From positions 1 to 64,000 of the forward strand of contig NZ_BARF01000014.1 of the NCBI RefSeq assembly GCF_000367365.1: a stretch of DNA of 64,000 nucleotides, given 5' to 3'. Shown here piece by piece: positions 41,274 through 50,308 of this stretch; positions within the stretch are counted from its first letter, which is position 1, and every line of letters starts with the position of its first letter. The notes beneath the pieces are model-generated. The model saw nothing but the letters and a program-made list of their open reading frames with translations, searched no databases and was not told the DNA's origin. This DNA comes from Streptomyces prunicolor NBRC 13075 (GTDB taxonomy: Bacteria; Actinomycetota; Actinomycetes; Streptomycetales; Streptomycetaceae). A program made the position numbers and the translations under genes.

Positions 41274-41305
41274 GAGGCAACCGATCCGAAGGAGCCGGAG
41301 TTCCC

Positions 41306-42085
41306 ATGAAGACGCTGATCGTCTACGCCCACCCGGAACCGAAGTCGCTCAACAACTCGCTGAAGGACCTCGCGGTGTCCACCTTGGAAACCGCGGGGCA
41401 CGAGGTCCGGGTGAGCGATCTGTACGCGATGAACTGGAAGGCGGTCGTGGACGCGGCGGACTACGGCCCCGAGGCCTCACGTCCGCTGAAGGTCGCCCTG
41501 GACTCGGGCCGGGCATTCGACGCCGGCACGCTCACCCCGGACGTCCGCGCCGAGCAGGAGAAGCTGCTGTGGGCCGACACGATCATCTTCCAGTTCCCGC
41601 TGTGGTGGTACACGATGCCCGCGATCCTCAAAGGCTGGGTCGACCGGGTGTTCACCTTCCACTTCGCCTACGGCGTCGGCGAGTACAGCGACACCAAGTA
41701 CGGCGAGCGCTTCGGCGAAGGCACCCTCGCGGGCAGGAAGGCTCTGCTGTCGGTGACCGCCGGCGGTCCGGAGTCGCACTACGCCGCTCGCGGGATCAAC
41801 GGCCCCATCGACGATCTGCTGTTCCCGATCCACCACGGCGTCCTCTACTACCCGGGCATCGCGGTGCTGCCACCGTTCGTGCTGTACGGCACCGACCGGA
41901 TGACCGCCGAGGACTACCCGGACGTCGCCAAGGCCTGGGAGCAGCGCCTGCTCACCCTGGAGTCGACCGAGCCGATCGCGTTCCGCCGACAGAACTTCGG
42001 TGAGTACGAGATCCCCTCGCTGCACCTGAAGGAGGGACTGGAGCCCACGGGCCGCACGGGTTTCGGGTTGCACGTGCGCGGCTGA
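41306..42085 (+). CDS. NAD(P)H:quinone reductase-like flavoprotein
   Basis: A 259-residue flavodoxin-fold NAD(P)H quinone reductase/modulator-of-drug-activity type. ATG 41306 is preceded by AAGGAG, about 11 bases away. The start MKTLIVYAHPEPKSLNNSLKDLA is the FMN/FAD-binding strand-loop, with further conserved segments EKLLWADTIIFQFPLWWYTMPAILKGWVDRVF and DDLLFPIHHGVLYYPGIAVLPPF. Such enzymes protect against quinones and electrophiles. It is divergent from the XRE regulator. Confidence 0.9.
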   Translation: MKTLIVYAHPEPKSLNNSLKDLAVSTLETAGHEVRVSDLYAMNWKAVVDAADYGPEASRPLKVALDSGRAFDAGTLTPDVRAEQEKLLWADTIIFQFPLWWYTMPAILKGWVDRVFTFHFAYGVGEYSDTKYGERFGEGTLAGRKALLSVTAGGPESHYAARGINGPIDDLLFPIHHGVLYYPGIAVLPPFVLYGTDRMTAEDYPDVAKAWEQRLLTLESTEPIAFRRQNFGEYEIPSLHLKEGLEPTGRTGFGLHVRG

Positions 42086-42212
42086 CCGCGGTCCCGGCCG
42101 GTTCGGTTCCGGTCATGAACGCTTCCCGTGGGTGTCCGCACTCAAGTGGGCGGCAAAGGACCGAAGTGCGACGCCCGTACGGAAGTCGGCGGTGAGTGGG
42201 ACAATCGGCGGC

Positions 42213-44813
42213 GTGGATCCGGGGATCCTGGAGCGTGAGCCCGAACTGGCGCGACTGGCTTCGGCCGTACGTGAGGCGGCGGACGGGGCCGGCTCCGTGG
42301 CGCTCGTCTTCGGTGAGGCGGGCATCGGCAAGTCGAGCCTGGTGAAGGCCATGCCGGACCGGCTGCCGCACGGCACGCGCATCCTCCTGGGCCAGTGCGA
42401 CGACCTCGCCACCCGTCGCCCGCTCGGCCCGTTCCGCGACCTCGTCGGCAGCGTCGGCGCCGAACTCGCCCGGGCCGTCACGGAGGGCGGCGATCGCCAC
42501 CGCGTGTACGAGGCCCTGCAAGGTGAGTTGGCCGGTGTACCGCATCCGGCGGTGCTCGTCGTGGAGGACGTCCACTGGGCCGACGAGGCCTCGCTGGACG
42601 CCCTGCGCTTCCTGGTCCGGCGGATGGATCGGCTGCCCGCCGTACTCGTCCTGACCTACCGCGACGACGAGTTGAGCCGCGAGCATCCGCTGCGCGACCT
42701 CCTCGGGCAGGTGTCCCGCACGGACCGCGTGCACCGGCTGCCGCTGGCCCGCCTCTCCAAGTCGGCGGTACACGCCCTCAGTTCGGCCAGTCGGCTCGAC
42801 CCGGCGCAGGTCTACGAGGTGACATCGGGCAACCCCTTCTTCGTCACCGAGGTTCTCGCGGCCGGCGGCACCGGGGGAGTGCCCCCGACGGTCGTCGACG
42901 CGGTGCTCGCCCGGCTGCGCGGACTCGACGGCCGGACCGTCGACGCGCTGGAGCAACTCGCCGTCGTGCCCTCGGCCGTCGAACGGCCCCTCGTCGACGC
43001 GCTGTTGACGGGCGGCGTCGCCGTACTGGCCGCTGCCGAACAGCGCGGGCTCCTCGTGGTGACCCCCGAACGGGTCGCGTTCCGCCACGAGTTGATCCGC
43101 CGCGCCGTCGCCGACTCCCTGCCCGCGGCCCGGCGGATCGACCTCAACCGCGAGGTGCTCACCGCGCTCATGCTCCGGCCGGGCTCCGACCCGGCCCGCG
43201 TCGTCCACCACGCCGCACAGGCCGGTGACCAGGACGCCATCGCCCGCTACGGCCCCCGCGCGGCCCGGGACGCCACCGAGGCGGGCGCCCACCGCGAGGC
43301 CGCCGCCCAGCTACGGCTCGTGCTGCGGCAACGGCACCGCTACACTCCCGCCGAACTCGCCGACCTGCTCGAACGCTACGCGGTGGAGTGCTACACCGTC
43401 GCCGACTCCGTCGAGGCCGTCGCCGCCCAGCGCGACGCCGTGGCCCTGCGCCGCTCCCTCGGCGACACCCTCACGCTCGGCGCCGATCTGCGCTGGCTGT
43501 CCCGCATCCACTGGTGGGCGGGCCACGCGGAGGAGGCCCAGGATGCGGCACGGGAGGCCATCGCCGTCCTCGAACACGCCGGAGACGACCGGCTGTTGGC
43601 CCTCGCGCTCAGCAACACCGCCCAACTGCGCATGCTCTCCGACCGGTACGCCGAGGCCATCGCGCACGGCGAGCGCGCCATCGCCCTGGCCCGCCGCGCG
43701 GACGACCCCGCGATCCTCGCCCACGCCCTCAACAACGTGGGCACCGCCCGCTGGCGCAGCGGGGATCCGGACGGGCGACGGCAGGTCGAGGAGAGCCTCG
43801 CGGTGGCGCTGGCCGCGGGCGAGGTCGAACACGCCTGCCGGTCCTACGCCAACATCATCTGGTCCCTCCTCGACGACCTCCGCTACGCCGAGGCCGACCG
43901 CTTCCTGCCCCCGGCCCTGGAACTCGCCGACCGCGCCGAGCACTTGGGGTTCCTCAACTACCTCCACGTCGAGCAGGCCATGCGCAGGCTCGCGGCGGCG
44001 GACTGGGACGACGCCGAGCGAGAGGCCGAGTACGGGATGCGCGACTTCGTACCGGCCCGCTGCCCGGCGCTGACCGTCCTGGCCCGGGTGCGCGTCCGGT
44101 GCGGCAGGCCGGGCGCCGACGAACTCCTCACCCAGGCCCAGGAGATCGCCGTACGGGCCGGGGAGTTGCAGCGCATGGGCCCGGTGGCGGCGGCACGGGC
44201 GGAGGCGGCCTGGCTGCGGGGCGACCATGCGGCAGTGATCGAGGCGGCGGAGCCGGTCCACGCGCAGGCGGCGCACCTCGACCACGGGCCGTACCGGGCC
44301 GAACTCGGCTACTGGCTCAGCAAAGTTGGGCACCCGGTGGCCGTCGACGACAGCGACCACCCGTACGCGTTGCAGGCCGCCGGGGAGTGGAAGCGGGCCG
44401 CGGATCTGTGGCAACAGGCAGGCTGCCCCTACGAACACGCCGCCGCGCTCGCCGAGAGCCCCGACCCGGCCGACAGACTCACCGCGCTCACCGAACTCGA
44501 CGCGCTCGGCGCCGAACCCCTCGCCCGCCTCGTCCGCACCGAACTGCGCACCCTCGGCGTTCGCCACATCCCGCGCGGCCCGCACGCGGCGACCCGGGGC
44601 AACCCGGGCGGACTCACGGAACGCCAACTCCAGGTCGTACGACTGCTGGTGGACGGCCTGACGAACCCGGAGATCGCCGACCGGCTTGTCGTGTCCGTCC
44701 GTACCGTCGACAACCATGTGCGGGCCGTACTGGAGAAGCTCGACGCACCCACCAGGGGGCAGGCCGCCGTCCGTGCGACGGAACTCGGGCTGCTGCCGTA
44801 CGGCGAAACGTAG
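42213..44813 (+). CDS. Large LuxR-family ATPase regulator (LAL)
   Basis: An ~866-residue regulator of the LAL/MalT type. Walker A is GEAGIGKSSLVKA near residue 30; Walker B-like is AVLVVEDVHWADEASLDALR. The central part consists of helical repeats (many Ala/Arg/Glu). The C-terminal LuxR HTH is LTERQLQVVRLLVDGLTNPEIADRLVVSVRTVDNHVRAVLEKLDAPTRGQAA. GTG 42213 is used, with GTG 42192 and a longer start at 42132 as alternatives. It may govern the adjacent oxidase/NPP1 block, but no specific operator is evident. Confidence 0.87.
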   Translation: MDPGILEREPELARLASAVREAADGAGSVALVFGEAGIGKSSLVKAMPDRLPHGTRILLGQCDDLATRRPLGPFRDLVGSVGAELARAVTEGGDRHRVYEALQGELAGVPHPAVLVVEDVHWADEASLDALRFLVRRMDRLPAVLVLTYRDDELSREHPLRDLLGQVSRTDRVHRLPLARLSKSAVHALSSASRLDPAQVYEVTSGNPFFVTEVLAAGGTGGVPPTVVDAVLARLRGLDGRTVDALEQLAVVPSAVERPLVDALLTGGVAVLAAAEQRGLLVVTPERVAFRHELIRRAVADSLPAARRIDLNREVLTALMLRPGSDPARVVHHAAQAGDQDAIARYGPRAARDATEAGAHREAAAQLRLVLRQRHRYTPAELADLLERYAVECYTVADSVEAVAAQRDAVALRRSLGDTLTLGADLRWLSRIHWWAGHAEEAQDAAREAIAVLEHAGDDRLLALALSNTAQLRMLSDRYAEAIAHGERAIALARRADDPAILAHALNNVGTARWRSGDPDGRRQVEESLAVALAAGEVEHACRSYANIIWSLLDDLRYAEADRFLPPALELADRAEHLGFLNYLHVEQAMRRLAAADWDDAEREAEYGMRDFVPARCPALTVLARVRVRCGRPGADELLTQAQEIAVRAGELQRMGPVAAARAEAAWLRGDHAAVIEAAEPVHAQAAHLDHGPYRAELGYWLSKVGHPVAVDDSDHPYALQAAGEWKRAADLWQQAGCPYEHAAALAESPDPADRLTALTELDALGAEPLARLVRTELRTLGVRHIPRGPHAATRGNPGGLTERQLQVVRLLVDGLTNPEIADRLVVSVRTVDNHVRAVLEKLDAPTRGQAAVRATELGLLPYGET

Positions 44814-44916
44814 GTACCCGACGGCGCCGAGCTGGGTGACGCGCACGGATGACCGCACAGTTCCGGGCGGCATAGAACGAGCGGGTCATGCAGAGCACCA
44901 CGAAACGGGGGACCGC

Positions 44917-46332
44917 ATGTCCAGCACGCCCGCACAGACCGCTCGCCGTGAACTGACCGACTTCACGGGGGAGTTGATCGGCCCGGACGACGCCGCCTAC
45001 CCGGAGGCCCGCGCCGTCTACAACGCGATGATCGACAAAAGGCCTGCCCTCATTGCCCGTTGCGCCGACGCGGACGCCGTGGCCCGTGTGATCGGCTTCG
45101 CCCGCGCCCACGAACTGCCCCTCGCGGTACGAGGCGGCGGCCACCATGGAGCCGGACTCGGCACCGCCGACGGGGGAGTGGTCGCCGACCTGTCACCGCT
45201 GAAGGACATCCACGTGGACCCCGAGGCCCGCACGGTCCGGGTCGGTGGCGGCTGTGTGTGGGGCGAGGTGGACCGCGCCACCAACGCACACGGACTAGCC
45301 ACCCCCAGCGGCATCATCTCCACCACCGGCGTCGGCGGCATCGCCACCGGCGGCGGGCTCGGCCACCTCACCCGCAAATGCGGGCTGACCATCGACAACC
45401 TGCTGGAGGCCGACCTCGTCCTCGCCGACGGGAGCCGGGTGCGGGCGAGTTCGGACGAGAACAGCGACCTGTTCTGGGCGGTGCGAGGCGGCGGCGGCAA
45501 CTTCGGCGTCGTCACCTCGTTCCTGTTCCGGCTGCACGAGGTGAGCACGGTCGTCGCCGGACCCACCTTCTGGCCGGTGGAGATCAGCGCCGAAGTCCTC
45601 ACCGCCTACCGGGACTTCCTCCCGAACGCGCCCCGCGAGCTGAACGCCTTCTTCCTCTACGGCAGCGTCCCGCCCGCTCCGCCGTTCCCCGAGGAGCTCC
45701 AGCTGCGCAAGACGGCCGGCGTCGTGTGGTGCTACACCGGCGGCGACACCGAGGCCGCCGCACGCGAGATGGCCCCGCTGCTCGACGCCCTGCCCGCACC
45801 GCTCCTGCACGCGGCCGGACCGATGCAACACCCGGACATGCAGGGCATGTTCGACGGTCTCTACCCGCCCGGCGACCAGTGGTACTGGCGCGCCGACTTC
45901 GTCAACGACATCCCCGATGACGCGGTGGAACTCCACGCCAAGTTCGGGGCGGAGGTGCCCACCCCGCAGTCGACGATGCACCTCTACCCGATCGACGGCG
46001 CCGCGCACGACGTCGGCAACGACGAGACCCCGTGGGCATATCGCGACGCGCGCTGGGCGTCCGTCTTCGCCGGTGTCGACCGGGACCCCGCCAACGCCGG
46101 CCTCATCAAGAGGTGGGCCACCGACTACCAGGAGGCCCTGCACCCGTACTCGGCGGGCGGCGCCTACGTGAACATGATGATGGACGAGGGGCAGGAACGT
46201 GTCCGGGCCAGCTACCGGGGCAACTACCAGCGCCTGGCCCGTATCAAGGCCGACCGTGACCCGGACAACGTCTTCCGCCTCAACCAGAACATCCACCCGG
46301 CCCCGAAACCGCGCTACGAGACTCGCCCGTAG
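44917..46332 (+). CDS. BBE-type FAD-linked oxidoreductase
   Basis: A 471-residue enzyme of the berberine-bridge/PCMH FAD family. The covalent-FAD histidine lies in VRGGGHHGAGLG (about residue 76). The FAD region has GGIATGGGLGHLTRKCGLTIDNL; the second cysteine of bicovalent members is replaced (ISTTGVGG), so a single covalent link is likely. The C-terminal BBE part contains the motif YVNMMMDEG and ends NVFRLNQNIHP. No signal peptide is seen. It may oxidise sugars or alkaloid-like metabolites. Confidence 0.9.
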   Translation: MSSTPAQTARRELTDFTGELIGPDDAAYPEARAVYNAMIDKRPALIARCADADAVARVIGFARAHELPLAVRGGGHHGAGLGTADGGVVADLSPLKDIHVDPEARTVRVGGGCVWGEVDRATNAHGLATPSGIISTTGVGGIATGGGLGHLTRKCGLTIDNLLEADLVLADGSRVRASSDENSDLFWAVRGGGGNFGVVTSFLFRLHEVSTVVAGPTFWPVEISAEVLTAYRDFLPNAPRELNAFFLYGSVPPAPPFPEELQLRKTAGVVWCYTGGDTEAAAREMAPLLDALPAPLLHAAGPMQHPDMQGMFDGLYPPGDQWYWRADFVNDIPDDAVELHAKFGAEVPTPQSTMHLYPIDGAAHDVGNDETPWAYRDARWASVFAGVDRDPANAGLIKRWATDYQEALHPYSAGGAYVNMMMDEGQERVRASYRGNYQRLARIKADRDPDNVFRLNQNIHPAPKPRYETRP

Positions 46333-46357
46333 GACCAGTTCCGGGGCCGGGCCGGCA

Positions 46358-47173
46358 TCACGCGTTCGGGTCGAACGAGATGCCGGACGGCTCCGCGATG
46401 GACAGCGCGTAGTTGAAGTCGCTGTCCCTGATCTTCAGCGTGGCCGAGCCGAAGTCGGCGCCCAGGAGCTTGTCCTTGAGGCCGGCCGGGTAGCCGTTCC
46501 AGCCCACCAGACGCGGGTAGAACCAGTTGCCGGTGGCGTTCTCCGCGGGCTCGTCGTTCGTGTTGGCGAAGCGGAAGTCGTGCGAGCCGATGCCGTCCTT
46601 GTGGTAGACGATCTTGGGGTGTGTGCCGTCGAAGCGCACCCCCGAGGCCGCCGACACCTGGTACGCGGAGTGCTGCGACACCGACACGTACTGGGCCGTG
46701 TTGTCCTTGATCCACACCACGACGTGCTCCCAGTCGTGGGTGTGACCGATGGCCGCCGGACCTAGCGTGACCTGGTCCTTCTCGAAGTAACTGGCGTACA
46801 TCACCGCGCACCAGTCGTTGTTGCACTTGGTCCGGGAGTACGTGTTGGAGTTGTTCAGCTGGGCGAGGTCGTGGCAGTGCCCGTTGACGTCGCCGCCGAG
46901 CTTCAGCCCGGGGTTGAGGGTGCCGTCGGTGCCGATGGCGGCGGTGGCGTAGCAGCCATCGCCGTCGTAGTCGTAGGCCGGGGAGAAGGTCTGCTCCAGG
47001 CCGTCCGCGTTCTGCGGGAGCGCCGTCAGTACGGAGGCCTGGGCGGCCGTCGCCTGACCGACCACGAGGGCCAGCGCACCGAGGACGGTGACGACGGCGG
47101 AGCGGCGAAGGCGCCGGCTGCGGGGCTTCGCGGCTCTTGCGGGGTTTGTGGTGGGGGGTGTCGAATGAGGCAC
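46358..47173 (-). CDS. NPP1-like (NLP) secreted protein
   Basis: A 271-residue exported protein. GTG 47173 is used with GGAG nearby. A signal peptide (VVTVLGALALVVGQATAAQA) precedes the mature domain. It carries the NLP core GHTHDWEHVVVW (consensus GHRHDWE), the calcium-binding histidine/aspartate region, and cysteine pairs (CYATAA, CNNDWC) that place it near type I. Such proteins can be plant-toxic in some organisms, while many actinomycete homologues are not toxic. The target here is unknown. It is divergent from a LysR regulator. Confidence 0.87.
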   Translation of the reverse strand: MPHSTPPTTNPARAAKPRSRRLRRSAVVTVLGALALVVGQATAAQASVLTALPQNADGLEQTFSPAYDYDGDGCYATAAIGTDGTLNPGLKLGGDVNGHCHDLAQLNNSNTYSRTKCNNDWCAVMYASYFEKDQVTLGPAAIGHTHDWEHVVVWIKDNTAQYVSVSQHSAYQVSAASGVRFDGTHPKIVYHKDGIGSHDFRFANTNDEPAENATGNWFYPRLVGWNGYPAGLKDKLLGADFGSATLKIRDSDFNYALSIAEPSGISFDPNA

Positions 47174-47422
47174 GCCAACTCCAGGTTCTTGGCTGTGGGG
47201 GCGCTACTGGCTGCGCCAGGTCCAGACCTTCGCAGGCCGGTGTGTGCACGTCAACACCCTTGCGGTGTACGGGCTTTGGCAGACCGCTGAACTTTCCCAC
47301 CTGTGCTTTTCCTGTGTTCCCGCGGCTCTCGGCGCGAGCATGGCTCTTGGCGAACAAGTGCGCTAATTTGAGGTCCAGGGCACAGGTGAATGGGCACCCG
47401 TGGCGAGTGCGGGAGGTTCTGG

Positions 47423-48382
47423 TTGACCCCGGCGCAACTACGGGCCTTCGCGGCGACCGTACGCCTTGGTTCCGTGAAGGCCGCCGCGGCCGATCTCGCC
47501 GTCACCGAGTCCGCCGTCTCCATCCACATCGCGCATCTGCGCAGGGAACTCGGAGACAAGCTCTTCGCCCGTACGGCCAACGGGCTCGCGTTCACCCCCG
47601 GCGGGCTGCGGCTGGCCAGTCGCGCCGCGGAGATGCTGGGGCTGCAGGACCGGACGATCCTCGAAGTGAAACAGGCCGGCTCCGGCCGACGACTGCTGCG
47701 CGTCGCCGCGTCGAGCCTGTTCGCCGAGCATGCCGCCCCAGGCCTGATCGAACTGTTCGCGGGGCGTGCCGACGACCTCGACGTCGAACTGAGTGTGCAC
47801 GGCCCCCAGAAGTTCGCCTCCCTGCTGCTGACCCGCGCCGTGGACGTGGCCATCGGGCCCCGCCCCGCCACCCTCGACGACACCACGACCTGCACGCACT
47901 TCCTCAACTACCAGGTGATCGCCGTCGTGGGACCGGACCATCCGCTCGCGGCCACGGCGACTGCCGGGGCGGCCGAACTGCGCGGTCAGACCTGGCTGTT
48001 GGGTCCCTCGGCGGTCGGGCGGACGGGGATGGTGCCGGCGGTGCTGCGGCGGCTGGGCATTCCCGAACACAATCAGCGGATCTTCCAGAGCCATGCCGCG
48101 TCCGTCGACGAGGCCAAGCGGGGCAAGGGAGTTGCGCTCGCTGTCGCCTTCGCCGTGACGAAGGATCTTGCCGAGGGTGATCTCCGTCAGCTCGCCGGTC
48201 CTCAACTCCCTGCGCGCGGCTCCTGGAACCTGCTTGCCCTGCCTGACCGTGAAGCGCCGGCCGCTGCCGCGGAGTTGCGGCGGTTTGTCACTACGCCGCG
48301 GGCTACGCAGGCGATGTTGCGTGGTGCGGGGGTTACGGCGGGGCGGTTTCGGCCGGCTATTCATGTGACCTTGTGGAGTTGA
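47423..48382 (+). CDS. LysR-family regulator
   Basis: A 319-residue regulator starting at TTG 47423, with GGGAGG (47411-47416) as ribosome site. The HTH is LTPAQLRAFAATVRLGSVKAAAADLAVTESAVSIHIAHLRRELGDKLFARTANGLAFTPGG; the effector domain follows (about 95-300). The last 26 bases overlap the 3' end of the convergent coxE-like gene. It is divergent from the NPP1-like gene, which is its likely target. No clear T-N11-A palindrome was identified in the 249-bp gap. Confidence 0.88.
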   Translation: MTPAQLRAFAATVRLGSVKAAAADLAVTESAVSIHIAHLRRELGDKLFARTANGLAFTPGGLRLASRAAEMLGLQDRTILEVKQAGSGRRLLRVAASSLFAEHAAPGLIELFAGRADDLDVELSVHGPQKFASLLLTRAVDVAIGPRPATLDDTTTCTHFLNYQVIAVVGPDHPLAATATAGAAELRGQTWLLGPSAVGRTGMVPAVLRRLGIPEHNQRIFQSHAASVDEAKRGKGVALAVAFAVTKDLAEGDLRQLAGPQLPARGSWNLLALPDREAPAAAAELRRFVTTPRATQAMLRGAGVTAGRFRPAIHVTLWS

Positions 48383-49673
48383 GGGTTCCGCTGGGTCTGT
48401 AGTCGTCTTTCTGCGGGTCGGTGGGGGCTGGTCGCGCAGTTCCCCGCGCCCCTGGGAGGCGCGCTTCGCGCGTCCTCCCGAGGCCTGCTATCTCGCTCGG
48501 CACCCGCAGCAGCGCTCCGAAGCTGTCCGCCGGCAGGAGTAGGTCGACGTACGGCAGGGCCGCCGCCATCGTCGTCGTGCGCGGTGCGAAGCCGGGGGCG
48601 GCGGCACGGGGGTTGAGCCAGATCACGGTGTGGGCGCGGCGTCGCAGCCTGGCCATGGCTGTGGCGAGCCGGTCGGGTGGATCGCCGTCCCAGCCGTCCG
48701 AGGCGATCAGCACGACCGCGCCACGCAGGGTGCCGCCGTGGTGCGAGGCCAGGAGCGTGCTCAGGCAATGGGCGATGCGGGTGCCGCCGAACCGGTCGGC
48801 GACCCGTTCCGTCGCCTCGTCGAAGGCATCCTGGGCCGAGTGGTGCGCCAGGACTGTGGTGAGCCGGGTCAAGGACGTGGCGAACGCGAAGACCTCGGCG
48901 TGCGTCGTCAACGTGAGGGCCCGCATCAGATGCAGACAGGCCACCGCCTGCGCCTGCATCGACCGGCTCACGTCGCACAGCACGACGACCCGGCGCGGCC
49001 GGTCCACCGGACCGGCCTTGACCAGCCGTACCGGTTCCCAACCGGTCCGCCGGGCCCGGGCCATGGTTTCCCGGACCGCCACCCGGTGGCCGCTCGTCCG
49101 TACGGCGTAGCGCCGGGTGCGGCGTACGGGCCATTCCCGCAGCCATGCCTCCAGCAGGCGGCCGAGCAACTCGGCCTGCCCCGCGTCCAGTTCACCGAAC
49201 GGCGTGTCCACCGCGGCCGCCAGCTCACTGGGCAGGCGCTCCGGCATCGTCAGGGCGTGGTCCGCACGGTGTTCGGCACCGTCGACGGCGGGCGGCAGGG
49301 TGACCCACGGCAGCCCGGAACCGCCGACGGGGTCACCGGCGCGAGAATCGGCGCCCGCAGAGTCCTGGCCGTCGGCCCCCGCACTGTGCCCGCTGCGGCG
49401 GGCGTTCGGGTCGATCGCAAGCACGGACTGGCCGAAGACCGCGTCGAAGACCCGGTCGAAGAGGGCGAGTTCGGGGTGGTCGCGTACGAGGGTGACGCGG
49501 GCCGTCCAGTACAGGGAGGTCCGAGTCCTGGGCGAGGCCGCGGCGAGCGCGTCCACGAAGTCCCGGGTGGCGGTCAGACCCACCGGTACGCCGTGCTCTC
49601 TGAGCCGCGCGGCCAGCGCGGTCGCGAACGCGGCCCGGTCGACCGCGGGCAGCAGCGGACCGCTCGGCGTCAT
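48357..49673 (-). CDS. CoxE-like von Willebrand A-domain protein
   Basis: A 438-codon vWA protein of the CO dehydrogenase accessory set. ATG 49673 overlaps the coxG stop (ATGA). The vWA (about 215-370) has the MIDAS motif VLCDVSRSMQ and later ASDGWDGD. The final ~40 codons run through a recurrent Streptomyces-type sequence and a hairpin (48429-48479), then stop. The natural end was probably nearer the vWA, so this tail may be recent or added. CoxE-like proteins act with the MoxR ATPase in metal insertion or maturation of the enzyme (established for the family). Confidence 0.85.
   Translation of the reverse strand: MTPSGPLLPAVDRAAFATALAARLREHGVPVGLTATRDFVDALAAASPRTRTSLYWTARVTLVRDHPELALFDRVFDAVFGQSVLAIDPNARRSGHSAGADGQDSAGADSRAGDPVGGSGLPWVTLPPAVDGAEHRADHALTMPERLPSELAAAVDTPFGELDAGQAELLGRLLEAWLREWPVRRTRRYAVRTSGHRVAVRETMARARRTGWEPVRLVKAGPVDRPRRVVVLCDVSRSMQAQAVACLHLMRALTLTTHAEVFAFATSLTRLTTVLAHHSAQDAFDEATERVADRFGGTRIAHCLSTLLASHHGGTLRGAVVLIASDGWDGDPPDRLATAMARLRRRAHTVIWLNPRAAAPGFAPRTTTMAAALPYVDLLLPADSFGALLRVPSEIAGLGRTREARLPGARGTARPAPTDPQKDDYRPSGTLNSTRSHE
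48429..48453. repeat. Recurrent Streptomyces-type intergenic sequence
   Basis: Core GTCGCGCAGTTCCCCGCGCC (48431-48450) with flanking CT...CCT. I recall this element, read on the other strand as GGGGCGCGGGGAACTGCGCG, as frequent in Streptomyces 3' regions. Here it falls inside the predicted coxE end and next to a hairpin. Confidence 0.55.
48454..48479. terminator. Hairpin near coxE and LysR 3' ends
   Basis: GGGAGGCGCGC pairs with GCGCG-T-CCTCCC around a TTC loop, with one bulged base. It lies between the convergent LysR stop (48382) and the body of the vWA gene, a good bidirectional terminator place. Confidence 0.55.
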
Positions 49674-50308
49674 CGGACCAGGAGATAGATCACCACGGCG
49701 ATGACGACGGCCGCGCCGACGGCGGGGAGCAGCCGCTTGAACACCGACGCGCCGGCCACCTGCATCAGGTCCAGCGGCACGCTCGGCGCCGGCTGCGACA
49801 CGGGTGTCACCGGCACTGCCTCCGGTTCCGTCGGGACTGTCTCCGGTTCGGCCTCGGCTTCCTGCGTCGCCAGCAACTGCGTCTCCACGTTCGCCACGAA
49901 CTGCGCGAACAGCTTCTCCGAGATCTCCTTGATCATGCCGCTGCCGAACTGGGCCAGCCTGCCGCTGATGTTGAGGTCCGTGCTGACCGTCACGACCGTG
50001 CCCGCGCCCTCGCCGCGCAGCCGGGCGTCGACCGTCGCGGACGCGTTGCCGCCACCGCGCATGTCCTTGCCGGCCGCGCTGATCACGGCGTGGTGGGAGC
50101 TCTCGTCCCGTTCCACGAAGCGTGCCGTACCCGCGAACTGGCTGACCATCGGCCCGACTTTGACCCTGACCTTGCCCCGGTGGATGTCGCCGTCGACACC
50201 GGTGAGTTCGGCACCGGGCATGCACGGGGCGAGGGCCTCCAGATCGGTGAGCGCCTGCCACGCCCGCTCGACCGGCACACCGACGCTGAACTCGTTGTCG
50301 ATCTTCAT
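49670..50308 (-). CDS. coxG: CoxG-like SRPBCC protein
   Basis: A 212-residue carbon monoxide dehydrogenase subunit G-like protein. The SRPBCC (START-like) domain (about 1-150) begins MKIDNEFSVGVPVERAWQALTDLEALAPCMPGAEL. A proline/glutamate-rich linker and a C-terminal membrane helix (AVGAAVVIAVVIYLLV) follow. Start/stop overlaps on both sides (ATGA with coxE and with the MoxR gene). CoxG is thought to anchor or mature CODH at the membrane. Gene name assigned from family and cluster position. Confidence 0.87.
   Translation of the reverse strand: MKIDNEFSVGVPVERAWQALTDLEALAPCMPGAELTGVDGDIHRGKVRVKVGPMVSQFAGTARFVERDESSHHAVISAAGKDMRGGGNASATVDARLRGEGAGTVVTVSTDLNISGRLAQFGSGMIKEISEKLFAQFVANVETQLLATQEAEAEPETVPTEPEAVPVTPVSQPAPSVPLDLMQVAGASVFKRLLPAVGAAVVIAVVIYLLVR

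Noticed and set aside
46333..46357. Possible terminator in the short gap between the BBE-type oxidase and NPP1 genes
   Set aside because: GC-rich but no stem with enough pairing could be drawn.
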